Made by a program: the position numbers and the translations under genes
DNA from: CAZJYI01 sp964550025
GTDB lineage: Bacteria > Verrucomicrobiota > Kiritimatiellia > UBA8416 > CAYOBW01
DNA: 64,000 nucleotides
Reading direction: 5' to 3'
Assembly (NCBI GenBank): GCA_964550025.1
Contig: CAZJYI010000021.1
Location: 1 to 64,000 of the forward strand
Shown here: one piece after another, positions 8,512 to 16,108 of the stretch
Numbering within the stretch: position 1 is the first letter of the stretch
Layout: each line of letters opens with the position of its first letter
Notes under the pieces: model-generated
The model's database searches: none
Told to the model about the DNA's origin: nothing
Seen by the model: only the letters and a program-made list of their open reading frames with translations

Positions 8512-9905
8512 TGTGCTTTCTCCTCTCCGTCGTCTTGTGGTCTATTCTCAACATTAAGTGTCTGGCGTTCGTGCAGGAAAGCGGCGATGCGGTTGTAGGC
8601 GCGGGCGATGTTGCGCTCTTTGCGTGGTTTTGCGCTCTCGGCGTCGGCGATTTTGCGCATGGCGGCGAGCTTGCGCGCGGTGTCGGCGGCGGTGTGTGGC
8701 GCGGAGCGTTTCCACTCGTCGATACAGGCGTCGAGAACGTGGCGCCTGGCGATGTTCCTCCGCAGCAGGTTGACGAGTCCGGAGACGGAGTCCTTGCCGG
8801 GCGAGAACTCCACGGCCGGGCCGCGGGCGGCGGACTCGTACGGGGGGACGAGACTGGAAGCGCTTTGCCATACGAACAACAGGGCGAGCAACACCAGGCC
8901 CGCCCCGAACCAGTGCAGCCTGTAGCGGCGTGCCAGCATGACCACGCCTTGCGGTGTCTGAATGCCGTGGTGGTGCTCGTCGAACACGACGGTAGTGCTG
9001 TCCCCGATCAGCCACAACAGGAGTGGCGTCCGACGCCTGCGTCTGAGGGCCTCGTTGGAAACAAAGTAGCCCGGCGCCGAGAGAACCAGCGCCCCGTCCC
9101 CCCAGGGGCGCTCAATGACGACCGGGTTGCCGTCGCGTTCGTACAATACGCGCCAGTCCTCCGTGAGGTCGCAGAAACAGCGTGTTGTGCGGCAGGTGAC
9201 GGTGTTCGGGAGCCCCTCTTCGACGGCCCAGACCGTTGCCGTTGCGGTGGGCGCCTCCTCGATCGTGACGAAAGCGATCCCGACATTGAGCCAGTCTTTC
9301 AGCCGGACGGTCTTTGCCCGGTCGCTGCGCGGGGTTGGCACCGGCACCACCCCCTGTTCGTCCCAGCGGACCTCCAGATCCTCCTCTTCCTCCTCGTCTT
9401 TACCCTCGTCTTTACCTTCGTCTTCACCTTCGTCTGCAGCGTCCGTCTCCTCCTCCTCGGAATCGTCCGCATCCCCATCCTCGTCTTCCTCTCCTCCGAG
9501 CAGGAAGTAGTCCTCTTCGGACTCACGGGCGGTTGGCTGGAGTGTGACGACCACGCGTCCCCCCCGACGCATGAACGCGCTGAGGCGGTTGGCGGATTCC
9601 CGCGAGACGCTGGCGTATTCCGACGTGGGCAGGTAGTCGCCGAGGAAGAGCAGCGCCGTGTTGGAAGGAAGCGCTTCGAGGTCGACTCGCGTGAGAGGTT
9701 CGAAGCAGCGCGAAACGGTTGTGCCGACGCAGGACGCCAGTCCGTCGTACAAGACGCGCGTTCCGAGCGGATCGGACCGCAATGAGGAGTAAGGGGGGTA
9801 GATGTCACCCGCCTCGAAACGCAGGACGAAAAGCTGCGAAACGCCCAGGACGAGCACGGCCCCGAGGAGCAGGGCGGAGATGATGCCTGTCCGGTTTCCC
9901 CGCAT
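8508..9905 (-). CDS. DUF4350 membrane protein with a long acidic insert
   Basis: A 465-aa protein anchored by an N-terminal hydrophobic helix (IISALLLGAVLVLGVSQLF) and a second one near residue 350 (FGAGLVLLALLFVWQSA). Between them lies a DUF4350-type region (YSSLRSDPLGTRVLYDGL, TALLFLGDYLP), related to glutamine-amidotransferase-like folds but without an obvious catalytic Cys. About residues 137-175 are an almost purely Asp/Glu/Gly/Lys insert coded by imperfect GACGAAGGTAAA units. The C-terminal soluble part ends in Lys/Arg-rich helices. The ATG at 9905 overlaps the TGA of the DUF4129 gene and its own stop overlaps the MoxR start, placing it firmly in the operon. Confidence 0.85.
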   Translation of the reverse strand: MRGNRTGIISALLLGAVLVLGVSQLFVLRFEAGDIYPPYSSLRSDPLGTRVLYDGLASCVGTTVSRCFEPLTRVDLEALPSNTALLFLGDYLPTSEYASVSRESANRLSAFMRRGGRVVVTLQPTARESEEDYFLLGGEEDEDGDADDSEEEETDAADEGEDEGKDEGKDEEEEEDLEVRWDEQGVVPVPTPRSDRAKTVRLKDWLNVGIAFVTIEEAPTATATVWAVEEGLPNTVTCRTTRCFCDLTEDWRVLYERDGNPVVIERPWGDGALVLSAPGYFVSNEALRRRRRTPLLLWLIGDSTTVVFDEHHHGIQTPQGVVMLARRYRLHWFGAGLVLLALLFVWQSASSLVPPYESAARGPAVEFSPGKDSVSGLVNLLRRNIARRHVLDACIDEWKRSAPHTAADTARKLAAMRKIADAESAKPRKERNIARAYNRIAAFLHERQTLNVENRPQDDGEEKAQ

Positions 9906-10882
9906 CACGCTTCCTCCTGCGATGCCGTCGGAGGGGGCGGTTCCGGCGGCGGGGTGGTTACGGTCTGCAGGATCACGTCCTGGTTGGCGCGGAAGCCGGA
10001 GACCGTGTACCTGTCGGCCGCGTGTGCGCCGTACCAAACGCTTTCCAGGACGCCGACGTTGGTTCGGAACGCCTCCAGCAGGGACGCGCGGTCGTGAGCC
10101 CGGCGGTCGAGCTCGCGGCCGTAGTCGCGGTTGGACTTGTGCTTTGCGATTCGGACCAGACGGCACTGCCCGAGATGTGCCAGTGCCGCCAGGAACATGG
10201 CGCGAAGGGCCAGACGCCATTCTTCCCTTTCCATGAAGTCCATGGCCATTTCCATCCAGCGGTCGGCGGGAAGCTGGTCGGCCACCACGTCCTCGTCCGT
10301 GATGTCGGGCAGTGACGCGACCGGAACGGCTTTCACGGCGGGCCCCCGGCGGCGCGTCTTCCAGACGCGATACAGCACGAAGCCCAGGAGGATGCCGGCC
10401 AGAACGGCCGCCAGGACCCACATCGACCGCACCGAGACCAGACCACGCGAACGGTCGACGTCATGCTCCCTCCTGTACATCAGCCTGCGCATCCATCGCA
10501 GCAACTTCGTGAGCTGCTTGGCCACCCACCTGCCGAATTGGCGCAGTTTCTCCATGACGCGCTCGAGAAAACCGGCCAGGATTCCCGGTTCGGCGACCTC
10601 CTCTTCGCGCTCCCTGGGGGCGCGCCACGCGTAGCGCGGCTTGACGAGCGTCGTGTCGATGGCCCTGTCCAACTCCTGTGCCGTGATGCCGGCGCCTGCC
10701 GGCGCGGTTTCAGCTTCGGCCCGGCACGGGGTGGAGTGCAGGGGCAGCAGGGACAGGAGCAGGAGATACAGCGCTGCGGCAGAGACTCGTACTCCGGGCT
10801 GCGTCCGACCGTGTCCGAGAGGGGGGGGGCGACGCGATCGCGAAGTAGGACGGTGCTCCTGCGCCGTCCGGGGAGGCAGCAC
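9905..10882 (-). CDS. DUF4129 membrane protein (start uncertain)
   Basis: The C-terminal half is a clear DUF4129 domain (EEWRLALRAMFLAALAHLG, SNRDYGRELDRRA, VLESVWYGAHAADRY) after one transmembrane helix (MWVLAAVLAGILLGFVLY). DUF4129 proteins accompany MoxR/DUF58 genes. The start is unresolved. A signal-peptide-like stretch (SAAALYLLLLSLLPLHS) lies at about 10735-10790, but no ATG, GTG or TTG precedes it closely. The nearest in-frame candidates are GTG at 10882, given here, and GTG at 11074, which would overlap the upstream gene. A run of nine G at 10821-10829 and a 25-bp palindrome arm at 10845-10869 lie between, so an assembly frameshift or an element insertion near the 5' end is possible. 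Confidence 0.75.
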   Translation of the reverse strand: MLPPRTAQEHRPTSRSRRPPPLGHGRTQPGVRVSAAALYLLLLSLLPLHSTPCRAEAETAPAGAGITAQELDRAIDTTLVKPRYAWRAPREREEEVAEPGILAGFLERVMEKLRQFGRWVAKQLTKLLRWMRRLMYRREHDVDRSRGLVSVRSMWVLAAVLAGILLGFVLYRVWKTRRRGPAVKAVPVASLPDITDEDVVADQLPADRWMEMAMDFMEREEWRLALRAMFLAALAHLGQCRLVRIAKHKSNRDYGRELDRRAHDRASLLEAFRTNVGVLESVWYGAHAADRYTVSGFRANQDVILQTVTTPPPEPPPPTASQEEA

Positions 10883-10980
10883 GGAGGCGGGTAGTGCGAG
10901 AGAATGGCACGATGTGCGGCTCCTCTCTCTCTTCGTCCTCCACGTTCTGCCACAAGGACGGCGCGGGAGCACCGTCCTAC
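10845..10980. repeat. Long inverted repeat, arms 10845-10869 and 10956-10980
   Basis: Two 25-bp arms, each beginning or ending with GTAGGACGGTGCTCC, are inverted copies with one mismatch, 86 bases apart. The arms resemble the GGACGGC hairpin at 46485-46504. The element sits in the 5' region of the DUF4129 gene. Confidence 0.8.
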
Positions 10981-11055
10981 GGGGGAAGACTGCGCCCCGT
11001 GCCCTGTTCGGCCCCGGGTGTTCCGAAGACCGTGACGCATTCCCTCGCACCACTC

Positions 11056-12033
11056 TCACTGCTCCTCCTCCCACTCGTCCCGCACTGCGTCCCCCATCGC
11101 CCCCTCGGGGTCGAGCAGGCGCAGCTCGACCATCAGGTCTTCACCCGTTCTGCGGGATTCGCCGTAAAAGCAGCGCAGGGTGTAAGCGGCCTTGGCGAAA
11201 GGGTCCAGGCAGAGGTACGACAGGCCGACGACCGTGACAACAAACGTGCTGTTCAGTACGGCATGCATGCCGCCGAGCGTAAATGTCGTTTCAATTCCCA
11301 GGAACGTCTTGAGCAGAGACGGGACGAGAACGATGACCGCCGCGATGTTGGCGGCCACCACGCAACCGAACGGCGACACGGGGAAGACAACCAACGCCAG
11401 CAACATGAACGCCAGCAGGAACCAGACGAGTCCGTGGAGCCCCTGCAGATCGGGATTGGCGCGGAGAGCGAACCAGACCGCGGTAAAGGAAATGAAGATC
11501 CCCATGCTCAGTATCCACGGACTGAGCAACCACATCACGATCACGTTCTGCCGCGGCCAGAGCGTGGCCTGGCGATAGGAGCGCTTGACGGCGGCGCCGA
11601 GGTCGAGGTCCGTCCCGTCGGCAATGACGGAAAACGCCTGGAAGAAACCGTTGGTGATGACCACGGCCAGGGGGATCAACACGATCCCGAGGGGCTGTAC
11701 CATGGTCTGCATCAGGGCGAGCCGCAGGATGCGCCGGGCGCGCCACGGCGGCTGCCCGTGGCCGCGGATGTGTGCGGAGAGGGCGCTGGTGAAGCCGGCC
11801 TGCCAGCACTTCATCCATACGAACAGCGCCGCCAGCGCCAGCGATGCGCCCAGGCAGCGCTCCGCGGCAAACGCACTGCGGCTCATCTCGGACCAGAAAT
11901 ACAGGAACCCGAGGACAAACGGTACGCTTCCCGCGTAGTATGCGGCCAGGACCGTGACGGGGGCGGTTGCCACGACGTGGACAGCCTCCCCTACCAGGTC
12001 GAAGCCGCCGATGGCCCTGCCGGCTTTGCGCAT
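11056..12033 (-). CDS. Polytopic membrane protein of the MoxR cluster, function unknown
   Basis: A 325-aa inner-membrane protein with about six to seven hydrophobic segments (for example VTVLAAYYAGSVPFVLGFLY, PLGIVLIPLAVVITNGFF, LLSPWILSMGIFISFTAVWF, LLAFMLLALVVFPVSPFG). I do not recognise a named family with certainty. Proteins of this layout occur next to DUF4129 genes in planctomycetes and verrucomicrobia, and a role as a membrane partner of the MoxR system is inference. The ATG at 12033 overlaps the TAA of the upstream zinc-binding gene (TAATG). A longer reading to 12120 would run inside that gene. Confidence 0.75.
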   Translation of the reverse strand: MRKAGRAIGGFDLVGEAVHVVATAPVTVLAAYYAGSVPFVLGFLYFWSEMSRSAFAAERCLGASLALAALFVWMKCWQAGFTSALSAHIRGHGQPPWRARRILRLALMQTMVQPLGIVLIPLAVVITNGFFQAFSVIADGTDLDLGAAVKRSYRQATLWPRQNVIVMWLLSPWILSMGIFISFTAVWFALRANPDLQGLHGLVWFLLAFMLLALVVFPVSPFGCVVAANIAAVIVLVPSLLKTFLGIETTFTLGGMHAVLNSTFVVTVVGLSYLCLDPFAKAAYTLRCFYGESRRTGEDLMVELRLLDPEGAMGDAVRDEWEEEQ

Positions 12034-12347
12034 TACGGCAGCTCCTTCCACATGCGGCCCTCGTGAAACGCGCTCGGAATGCGCACGAGTACCTGGCCGA
12101 TCGCGTACAGAACCCACCACAGGAAAACGAATCCGCCGGCAGCCTGCAGGTACGGTTTCAAGGTCCCCAGGCGTACGCGGCGCTTGCTGCGCTTGCCCGC
12201 GATGCCAGACAGGCAGGCTGCGCAGACGACGCGATCATCGTGCTCCGTGACGCATTCCCGGCAGAAGAACCGGCCGCATTCCGGGCACCGGGCGGCCGCC
12301 TCACGGGTGCGATGGTTGAAGCAGCGTTGTTTCGCGATCGCGTTCAT
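12033..12347 (-). CDS. Small B-box-like zinc-binding membrane protein
   Basis: A 104-aa protein. The N-terminal 45 residues hold a zinc-binding pattern (CFNHRTREAAARCPECGRFFC, then CVTEHDD and VCAAC) like the B-box/rhomboid-associated zinc module. One transmembrane helix follows (AGGFVFLWWVLYAIGQVLV). The ATG at 12347 overlaps the TGA of the preceding gene (ATGA), and its TAA overlaps the next ATG. Similar Cys-rich modules recur in the 13596-14201, 14198-14956 and 14966-15925 products, suggesting a shared cytoplasmic zinc-binding interface. Function unknown. Confidence 0.75.
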   Translation of the reverse strand: MNAIAKQRCFNHRTREAAARCPECGRFFCRECVTEHDDRVVCAACLSGIAGKRSKRRVRLGTLKPYLQAAGGFVFLWWVLYAIGQVLVRIPSAFHEGRMWKELP

Positions 12348-13501
12348 TGCCGCAGGACCTTCTTGTCGGCGGGTTCGTCGTTTTCGGGCTGCTCGTTGCC
12401 GGGCCGGTTGTCCTCCGGCTGCCCGTCGTCGGCGGGCGCGGCCGGCGGTTGCGGCGGCGCGTCGTTCGGCATGCGGTAGCGCCGCATGAGCAGAAGCCCC
12501 CACAGCGCCAGGATGCCGGCCGTGAACATGCAGGCCACCAGCCAGCCCAGCAGCACGGGGGTCGTGCCGAGCGGGACAATGGCAACGTAGTGCTGGACGC
12601 CCCAGTAGTCGGGGGTTCCTCCCTGCTGGATAGTGTAGGCCATGTTGTAGACCGTCCAGAAGGCAAGGGACGCTCCCAGGTATGCTACCGTTCCCCAGGC
12701 CACGTTCCGTATCCCGCGCGGGAGGTCCGTGCCCTGCTGCTTGATGAGCGCCGTAACGGCCGAGACGATGAGTCCCACGGCGATGAAGGCGCCGGCCGAG
12801 TGCACGGCCACGGTGCGCACCAGCATGTCGGCCATGGTGTGCAGCATGTCGATCAGGAGGAAAACGAAGAGGATGTCGTGAGCCCGGCTGCGGTAGGGCT
12901 TCAGCGGCCGGTCGCGGCCCGGCGGCTTCGGCGGGATCGGTTGGGCGGAGACCTTTTGCGCGATGGCTTGTGCTGCCGACGATTCGGTATCGAGCCATAG
13001 GCGTTCTGCGTCCTCCGGTGCCAGTGCGCCCTGCAGGGCTTCGATCTCCGCGCGCAGCTCGCGGGTGACGCGGAGGGCTTTGCGCATGCGGCTGAGGCAG
13101 TAGAGCCGTTCGGTCTGGACCGCCGTGCGGATCTCGCAGACGCATGTTGGGCCCGCGACCAGGTTGACGAGCAGTGGCACGCTGAACAGGAACATGAAGA
13201 AGGCGTCGACGACCATGGCGGCAACGGACCATCCCAGGAATGCTCCCAGCACGGTCAGCAGCAGGAACAGAGCCGTCAATCCGCCGAAGATCCCGTTCAC
13301 CACCTCCCACGCGGACGTCCTTCGTATGACGATGGCCTGGATGTCCTTGAGGTAGAAGCGCTTATACTCCTCGGAAAACCCGGCGCCGGAAACGGACAGG
13401 ACATGGTCCGGCCCCATCCAGAGGCTCGTGCGGGCGATGGACGCCGTGGAGGGGCCCGCCAGCCTGCGGTATTGAACGCGCGCCGTACTACTATCCGTCA
13501 T
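12344..13501 (-). CDS. Membrane protein of the MoxR cluster, function unknown
   Basis: A 385-aa protein with an N-terminal soluble part resembling a PH-like membrane-associated domain (HVLSVSGAGFSEEYKRFYLKDIQAIVIRR), two tight hydrophobic helices (about 65-110), a charged linker, and then four or so further helices before a Pro/Glu/Asn-rich tail. I do not recognise a family. The first codons (MTDSSTA) come from the end of a dispersed repeat that also fills the gap to the upstream gene, see 13484-13597. No other ATG precedes the conserved part until about residue 29, so the repeat probably supplies the start codon. Its stop overlaps the next start (ATGA). Confidence 0.7.
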   Translation of the reverse strand: MTDSSTARVQYRRLAGPSTASIARTSLWMGPDHVLSVSGAGFSEEYKRFYLKDIQAIVIRRTSAWEVVNGIFGGLTALFLLLTVLGAFLGWSVAAMVVDAFFMFLFSVPLLVNLVAGPTCVCEIRTAVQTERLYCLSRMRKALRVTRELRAEIEALQGALAPEDAERLWLDTESSAAQAIAQKVSAQPIPPKPPGRDRPLKPYRSRAHDILFVFLLIDMLHTMADMLVRTVAVHSAGAFIAVGLIVSAVTALIKQQGTDLPRGIRNVAWGTVAYLGASLAFWTVYNMAYTIQQGGTPDYWGVQHYVAIVPLGTTPVLLGWLVACMFTAGILALWGLLLMRRYRMPNDAPPQPPAAPADDGQPEDNRPGNEQPENDEPADKKVLRQ

Positions 13502-13597
13502 CTTCTTGCTTTCCTGGCGGGTCCACCGGATGGGAGCGGCTATCCCGTTGATCCTGTCCGAATTCCCGTTTGGCTTCCGCTATGCTGTGTCGTGGTC
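13484..13597 (-). repeat. Dispersed ~100-bp intergenic repeat, copy A
   Basis: The copy spans the whole gap between the TGA of the 13596-14201 gene and the ATG of the next gene, and runs 17 bases into that gene. Read on the minus strand it contains GGACAGGATCAACGGGAT, a conserved GGAT...ATCC hairpin and ends AAGAAGATGACGGATAGTAG. Copies B (35902-36047) and C (50757-50874) have the same layout. Confidence 0.85.
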
Positions 13598-14201
13598 ATC
13601 CGCTACCCAGATCCTTGACGAGATTGACGATGAAGACCCCGATGCCGGTGAGCTCGCCCAGGGCGAGGATGACGGCGAGGACATACCGCCAGCGCGAGCG
13701 GGGCAGTATGCTCAGCGGCCTTTTCCAGTAGCGGATTGCAATGAAAACGGCGGCCGGTGCGGTCACCGGGGTCGCGAACCAGAAGACGCAGAGGAGCGGA
13801 ACCACCGCCAGCGCGAGGGCCAGGTTGTCGTACTGGAAATAGCGCTTCGTCAGGTGCCGCAGCTTGTTCTTTTCGACCCCGGCCTCGATGCAGCGCGGGC
13901 AGATGTGCTCTTCGCCGAGCTGGACGTCACAGAGTGCGCAAAGGAAGCGACCGCAGCGTTCGCAGGCGATGACGGCCTTCTTCTCGGCGTGATAGAAACA
14001 GGATGCTTCGTCGTCTACGACGAGCTGTTCCCCGGTCGGCGCGGCCCGGGGGGGTGCGTAGAGTGCGGGAAACACGAAGGCATACGTCGGCACGTCGCAT
14101 GCCGGGCAGGCCTTTGCCCCTTCGCTGCTGAAGGTGTTCCAGGGGAGCGGCGTGCCGCACTTCGAACACGCAAGCATGTGATGGTCTGTCTCCGCCATCA
14201 T
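13596..14201 (-). CDS. Zinc-ribbon/B-box-type membrane protein
   Basis: A 201-aa protein. It starts with a zinc ribbon (ACSKCGTPLPW and ACPACDVP), continues with a second B-box-like Cys/His group (CFYHAEKKAVIACERCGRFLC, ALCDV, HICPRC), and ends with two pairs of hydrophobic helices (LALALAVVPLLCVFWFATPV, YVLAVILALGELTGIGVFIV). The zinc groups probably bind partners in the cytoplasm. The start ATG at 14201 overlaps the TGA of the GYF-RDD gene (ATGATGG); a second ATG at 14198 is also possible. Function unknown. Confidence 0.8.
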   Translation of the reverse strand: MMAETDHHMLACSKCGTPLPWNTFSSEGAKACPACDVPTYAFVFPALYAPPRAAPTGEQLVVDDEASCFYHAEKKAVIACERCGRFLCALCDVQLGEEHICPRCIEAGVEKNKLRHLTKRYFQYDNLALALAVVPLLCVFWFATPVTAPAAVFIAIRYWKRPLSILPRSRWRYVLAVILALGELTGIGVFIVNLVKDLGSG

Positions 14202-14956
14202 TCCGTCTTGATCACCCGCGTGTCGCAAATGTGGTCGTGAAGGGCGCGTTTCTCATCGTCAAACGCGGCGATGAGATAGCCGACATTCAGCAACATCCCG
14301 CTCAGCATGTCACCGAAGTAGCGCCCGACGGCGCGGCCGTACGTGATCGGGTCGCCGTTGGCGCGGACGACCTTCAGCTTGCAGGCCATTTTGCCCGGGG
14401 TGGCGCCGAACTTGCCGAGAAAGAAGACGGTGTACGCGAGCTGCATGCCCATGCCGATGCCCTGTATGAGGAGCTGTATGCCGATCGCCGCGAACGGACT
14501 GGTGTTGTCGTCCGCCAGGCCGGAGAAGGGTATGATGAAGATCAGCAGGAGCACCCACATGGCGGCCATCATGATGAGACCGTCGATGATCTTGGCGGCG
14601 AAGCGGATCCAGAAGCCGCCGTAGATCATGACGCCCGGGACGGCGGCGCCCTCCTGCAAACGCTGGAAAAATGCCGGTTTGCACGCGGCGCAGACGGAAG
14701 CGCCCTGGTACGTCAGGAGATCCTGTTTCGGAAAAAGCCTCCCGCACTCCGTACAGAGGCCTGTGCGGGGTGCGTCGCTTGCCGTACCGGGCGCGACGTC
14801 GACCTGCTGCAGGCTGCCGTAGGGCAGCCAGTCCTCCATGCCCCCGTGCCACACGAGGGTGTCTGCGCCCACTTTCCCCGCGGCGACGAGTTGCGCGAGT
14901 TCCTCATCCGAGACGGGGCCGTGCTGCTGTTGGCCCGTTGCGTAGTACCATTCCAT
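14198..14956 (-). CDS. GYF_2-zinc ribbon-RDD membrane protein
   Basis: A 252-aa protein with three parts. Residues 1-50 are a GYF_2-type domain (WYYATGQQQHGPVSDEEL, DTLVWHGGMEDWLPYG), about 68-95 a zinc ribbon (LCTECGRLF and SVCAACK), and 108-250 an RDD membrane domain (GFWIRFAAKIIDGLIMM, GATPGKMACKLKVVRANG). GYF_2 domains are proline-motif-binding modules often attached to membrane proteins in planctomycetes and verrucomicrobia. It is the second of two neighbouring GYF proteins; their N-terminal 100 residues are paralogous while the membrane parts differ. The ATG sits ten bases after the previous stop. Confidence 0.87.
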   Translation of the reverse strand: MEWYYATGQQQHGPVSDEELAQLVAAGKVGADTLVWHGGMEDWLPYGSLQQVDVAPGTASDAPRTGLCTECGRLFPKQDLLTYQGASVCAACKPAFFQRLQEGAAVPGVMIYGGFWIRFAAKIIDGLIMMAAMWVLLLIFIIPFSGLADDNTSPFAAIGIQLLIQGIGMGMQLAYTVFFLGKFGATPGKMACKLKVVRANGDPITYGRAVGRYFGDMLSGMLLNVGYLIAAFDDEKRALHDHICDTRVIKTE

Positions 14957-14965
14957 CTCTTGCTG

Positions 14966-15925
14966 CTACCGACTCCCCTCTGCCCGCAGGTCCTCGTAGA
15001 ACTCTGCGAAACTGGTCGACATGTACGGCATGAGCCAGATGAAACCAATCCCGAGCGTGAAGATGCACAGGAACGACCAGCCGATGAAACGGCAGCAAAG
15101 GCAGAAGTACTTCCACTTCTTGCCGCGCATCATCTCGTGGCTCGTGCGGATGGCATCCATGGCGGCGATGTTCGGGTTGTCGGCGATGATGTAGAATGTC
15201 TGACTGAGGGCGTAGGCCGCGATAATGCCGGGGATAATCAACAGCAGTATTCCGGCAAAGACGATCAGTGACAGAATGATATAGGCCAGCAGCGCCGTGC
15301 CGAAGATCTTGAAACCGTCGAACATCATCTGAAATTCGGGCTGCTGCCCCCGCACCAGACGCAGAAAGAAGATGGCCAGGCCGACCATGAAGGGGCCGGT
15401 GATGATCAGGGGCGCCAGATTGCCCAGGAACGGAACGCTGCTGGCCGCCACGGCGATAATGTTGTAGACAATGGTGACGGCGATGGCCAGTCCCCAGTAG
15501 CCCGTCAGGTGCGAACGGGCGGCCGCCATGAGGTCCGCGTTGGGCGTGTTGCCCGTGTAGGCCGGCGTCGCTCCCTCCTGCAGGCGCTGGAAGAACTGCT
15601 GCTTGCAGTTGGCGCAGATCTGCTTGCCCTGGTACTCCACCATGTCGTCGGGCCGGTTGGGACGATTGCACTGCGAGCAGTACTGCATTCCCTGGGCCGA
15701 GGACGGGGATTCGGCGGCCCGCTTGGCCGCCGGTTGGGGTTCCGCCGCTGCCTGCGCGGGCGCTTGCGCTGCCGGCGCGATCTGCCCGTACGGCGTCCAG
15801 TCCGCCATGCCGGCATGCCACACCAACGTATCTGTTTTCACCGTTCCCGCGCCGGCAAGACGTGCGAGCTCTTCGTCCGACACGGGCCCCTGCTGCTGTT
15901 GACCTGATGCGTAGTACCAGTCCAT
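14966..15925 (-). CDS. GYF_2-zinc ribbon-DUF975-like membrane protein
   Basis: A 319-aa protein, first gene of the cluster. Residues 1-50 are a GYF_2 domain (WYYASGQQQQGPVSDEEL, DTLVWHAGMADWTPYG), followed by an Ala/Pro linker, a zinc ribbon (YCSQCNRPN and QICANCK) and a five- or six-helix membrane region resembling DUF975 (YWGLAIAVTIVYNIIAVAA, AYIILSLIVFAGILLLIIPG, MDAIRTSHEMMRGKKWKYF). The same QQFFQRLQEGA peptide follows the zinc ribbon in the neighbouring GYF-RDD gene, showing duplication of the front half. The promoter for the cluster should lie in 15926-16108; I could not pick out a convincing one. Confidence 0.87.
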   Translation of the reverse strand: MDWYYASGQQQQGPVSDEELARLAGAGTVKTDTLVWHAGMADWTPYGQIAPAAQAPAQAAAEPQPAAKRAAESPSSAQGMQYCSQCNRPNRPDDMVEYQGKQICANCKQQFFQRLQEGATPAYTGNTPNADLMAAARSHLTGYWGLAIAVTIVYNIIAVAASSVPFLGNLAPLIITGPFMVGLAIFFLRLVRGQQPEFQMMFDGFKIFGTALLAYIILSLIVFAGILLLIIPGIIAAYALSQTFYIIADNPNIAAMDAIRTSHEMMRGKKWKYFCLCCRFIGWSFLCIFTLGIGFIWLMPYMSTSFAEFYEDLRAEGSR

Positions 15926-16108
15926 TTCACTTGCCCCGTTATCTGTTTAGGTATCGTTTCGGACGCTCACGCTACCACATCGGAGGGTCAAGAGGCCAGT
16001 GATTTGTGGGGTGTTGTCTTTTCTCCGTGCGTCCATGGAGGACGTGCTGTATTGTCCAAGAGCGGTTTTGCGCCAGTCGGCGGCAGCGCCGCAGCGAGGA
16101 GATGGCCG

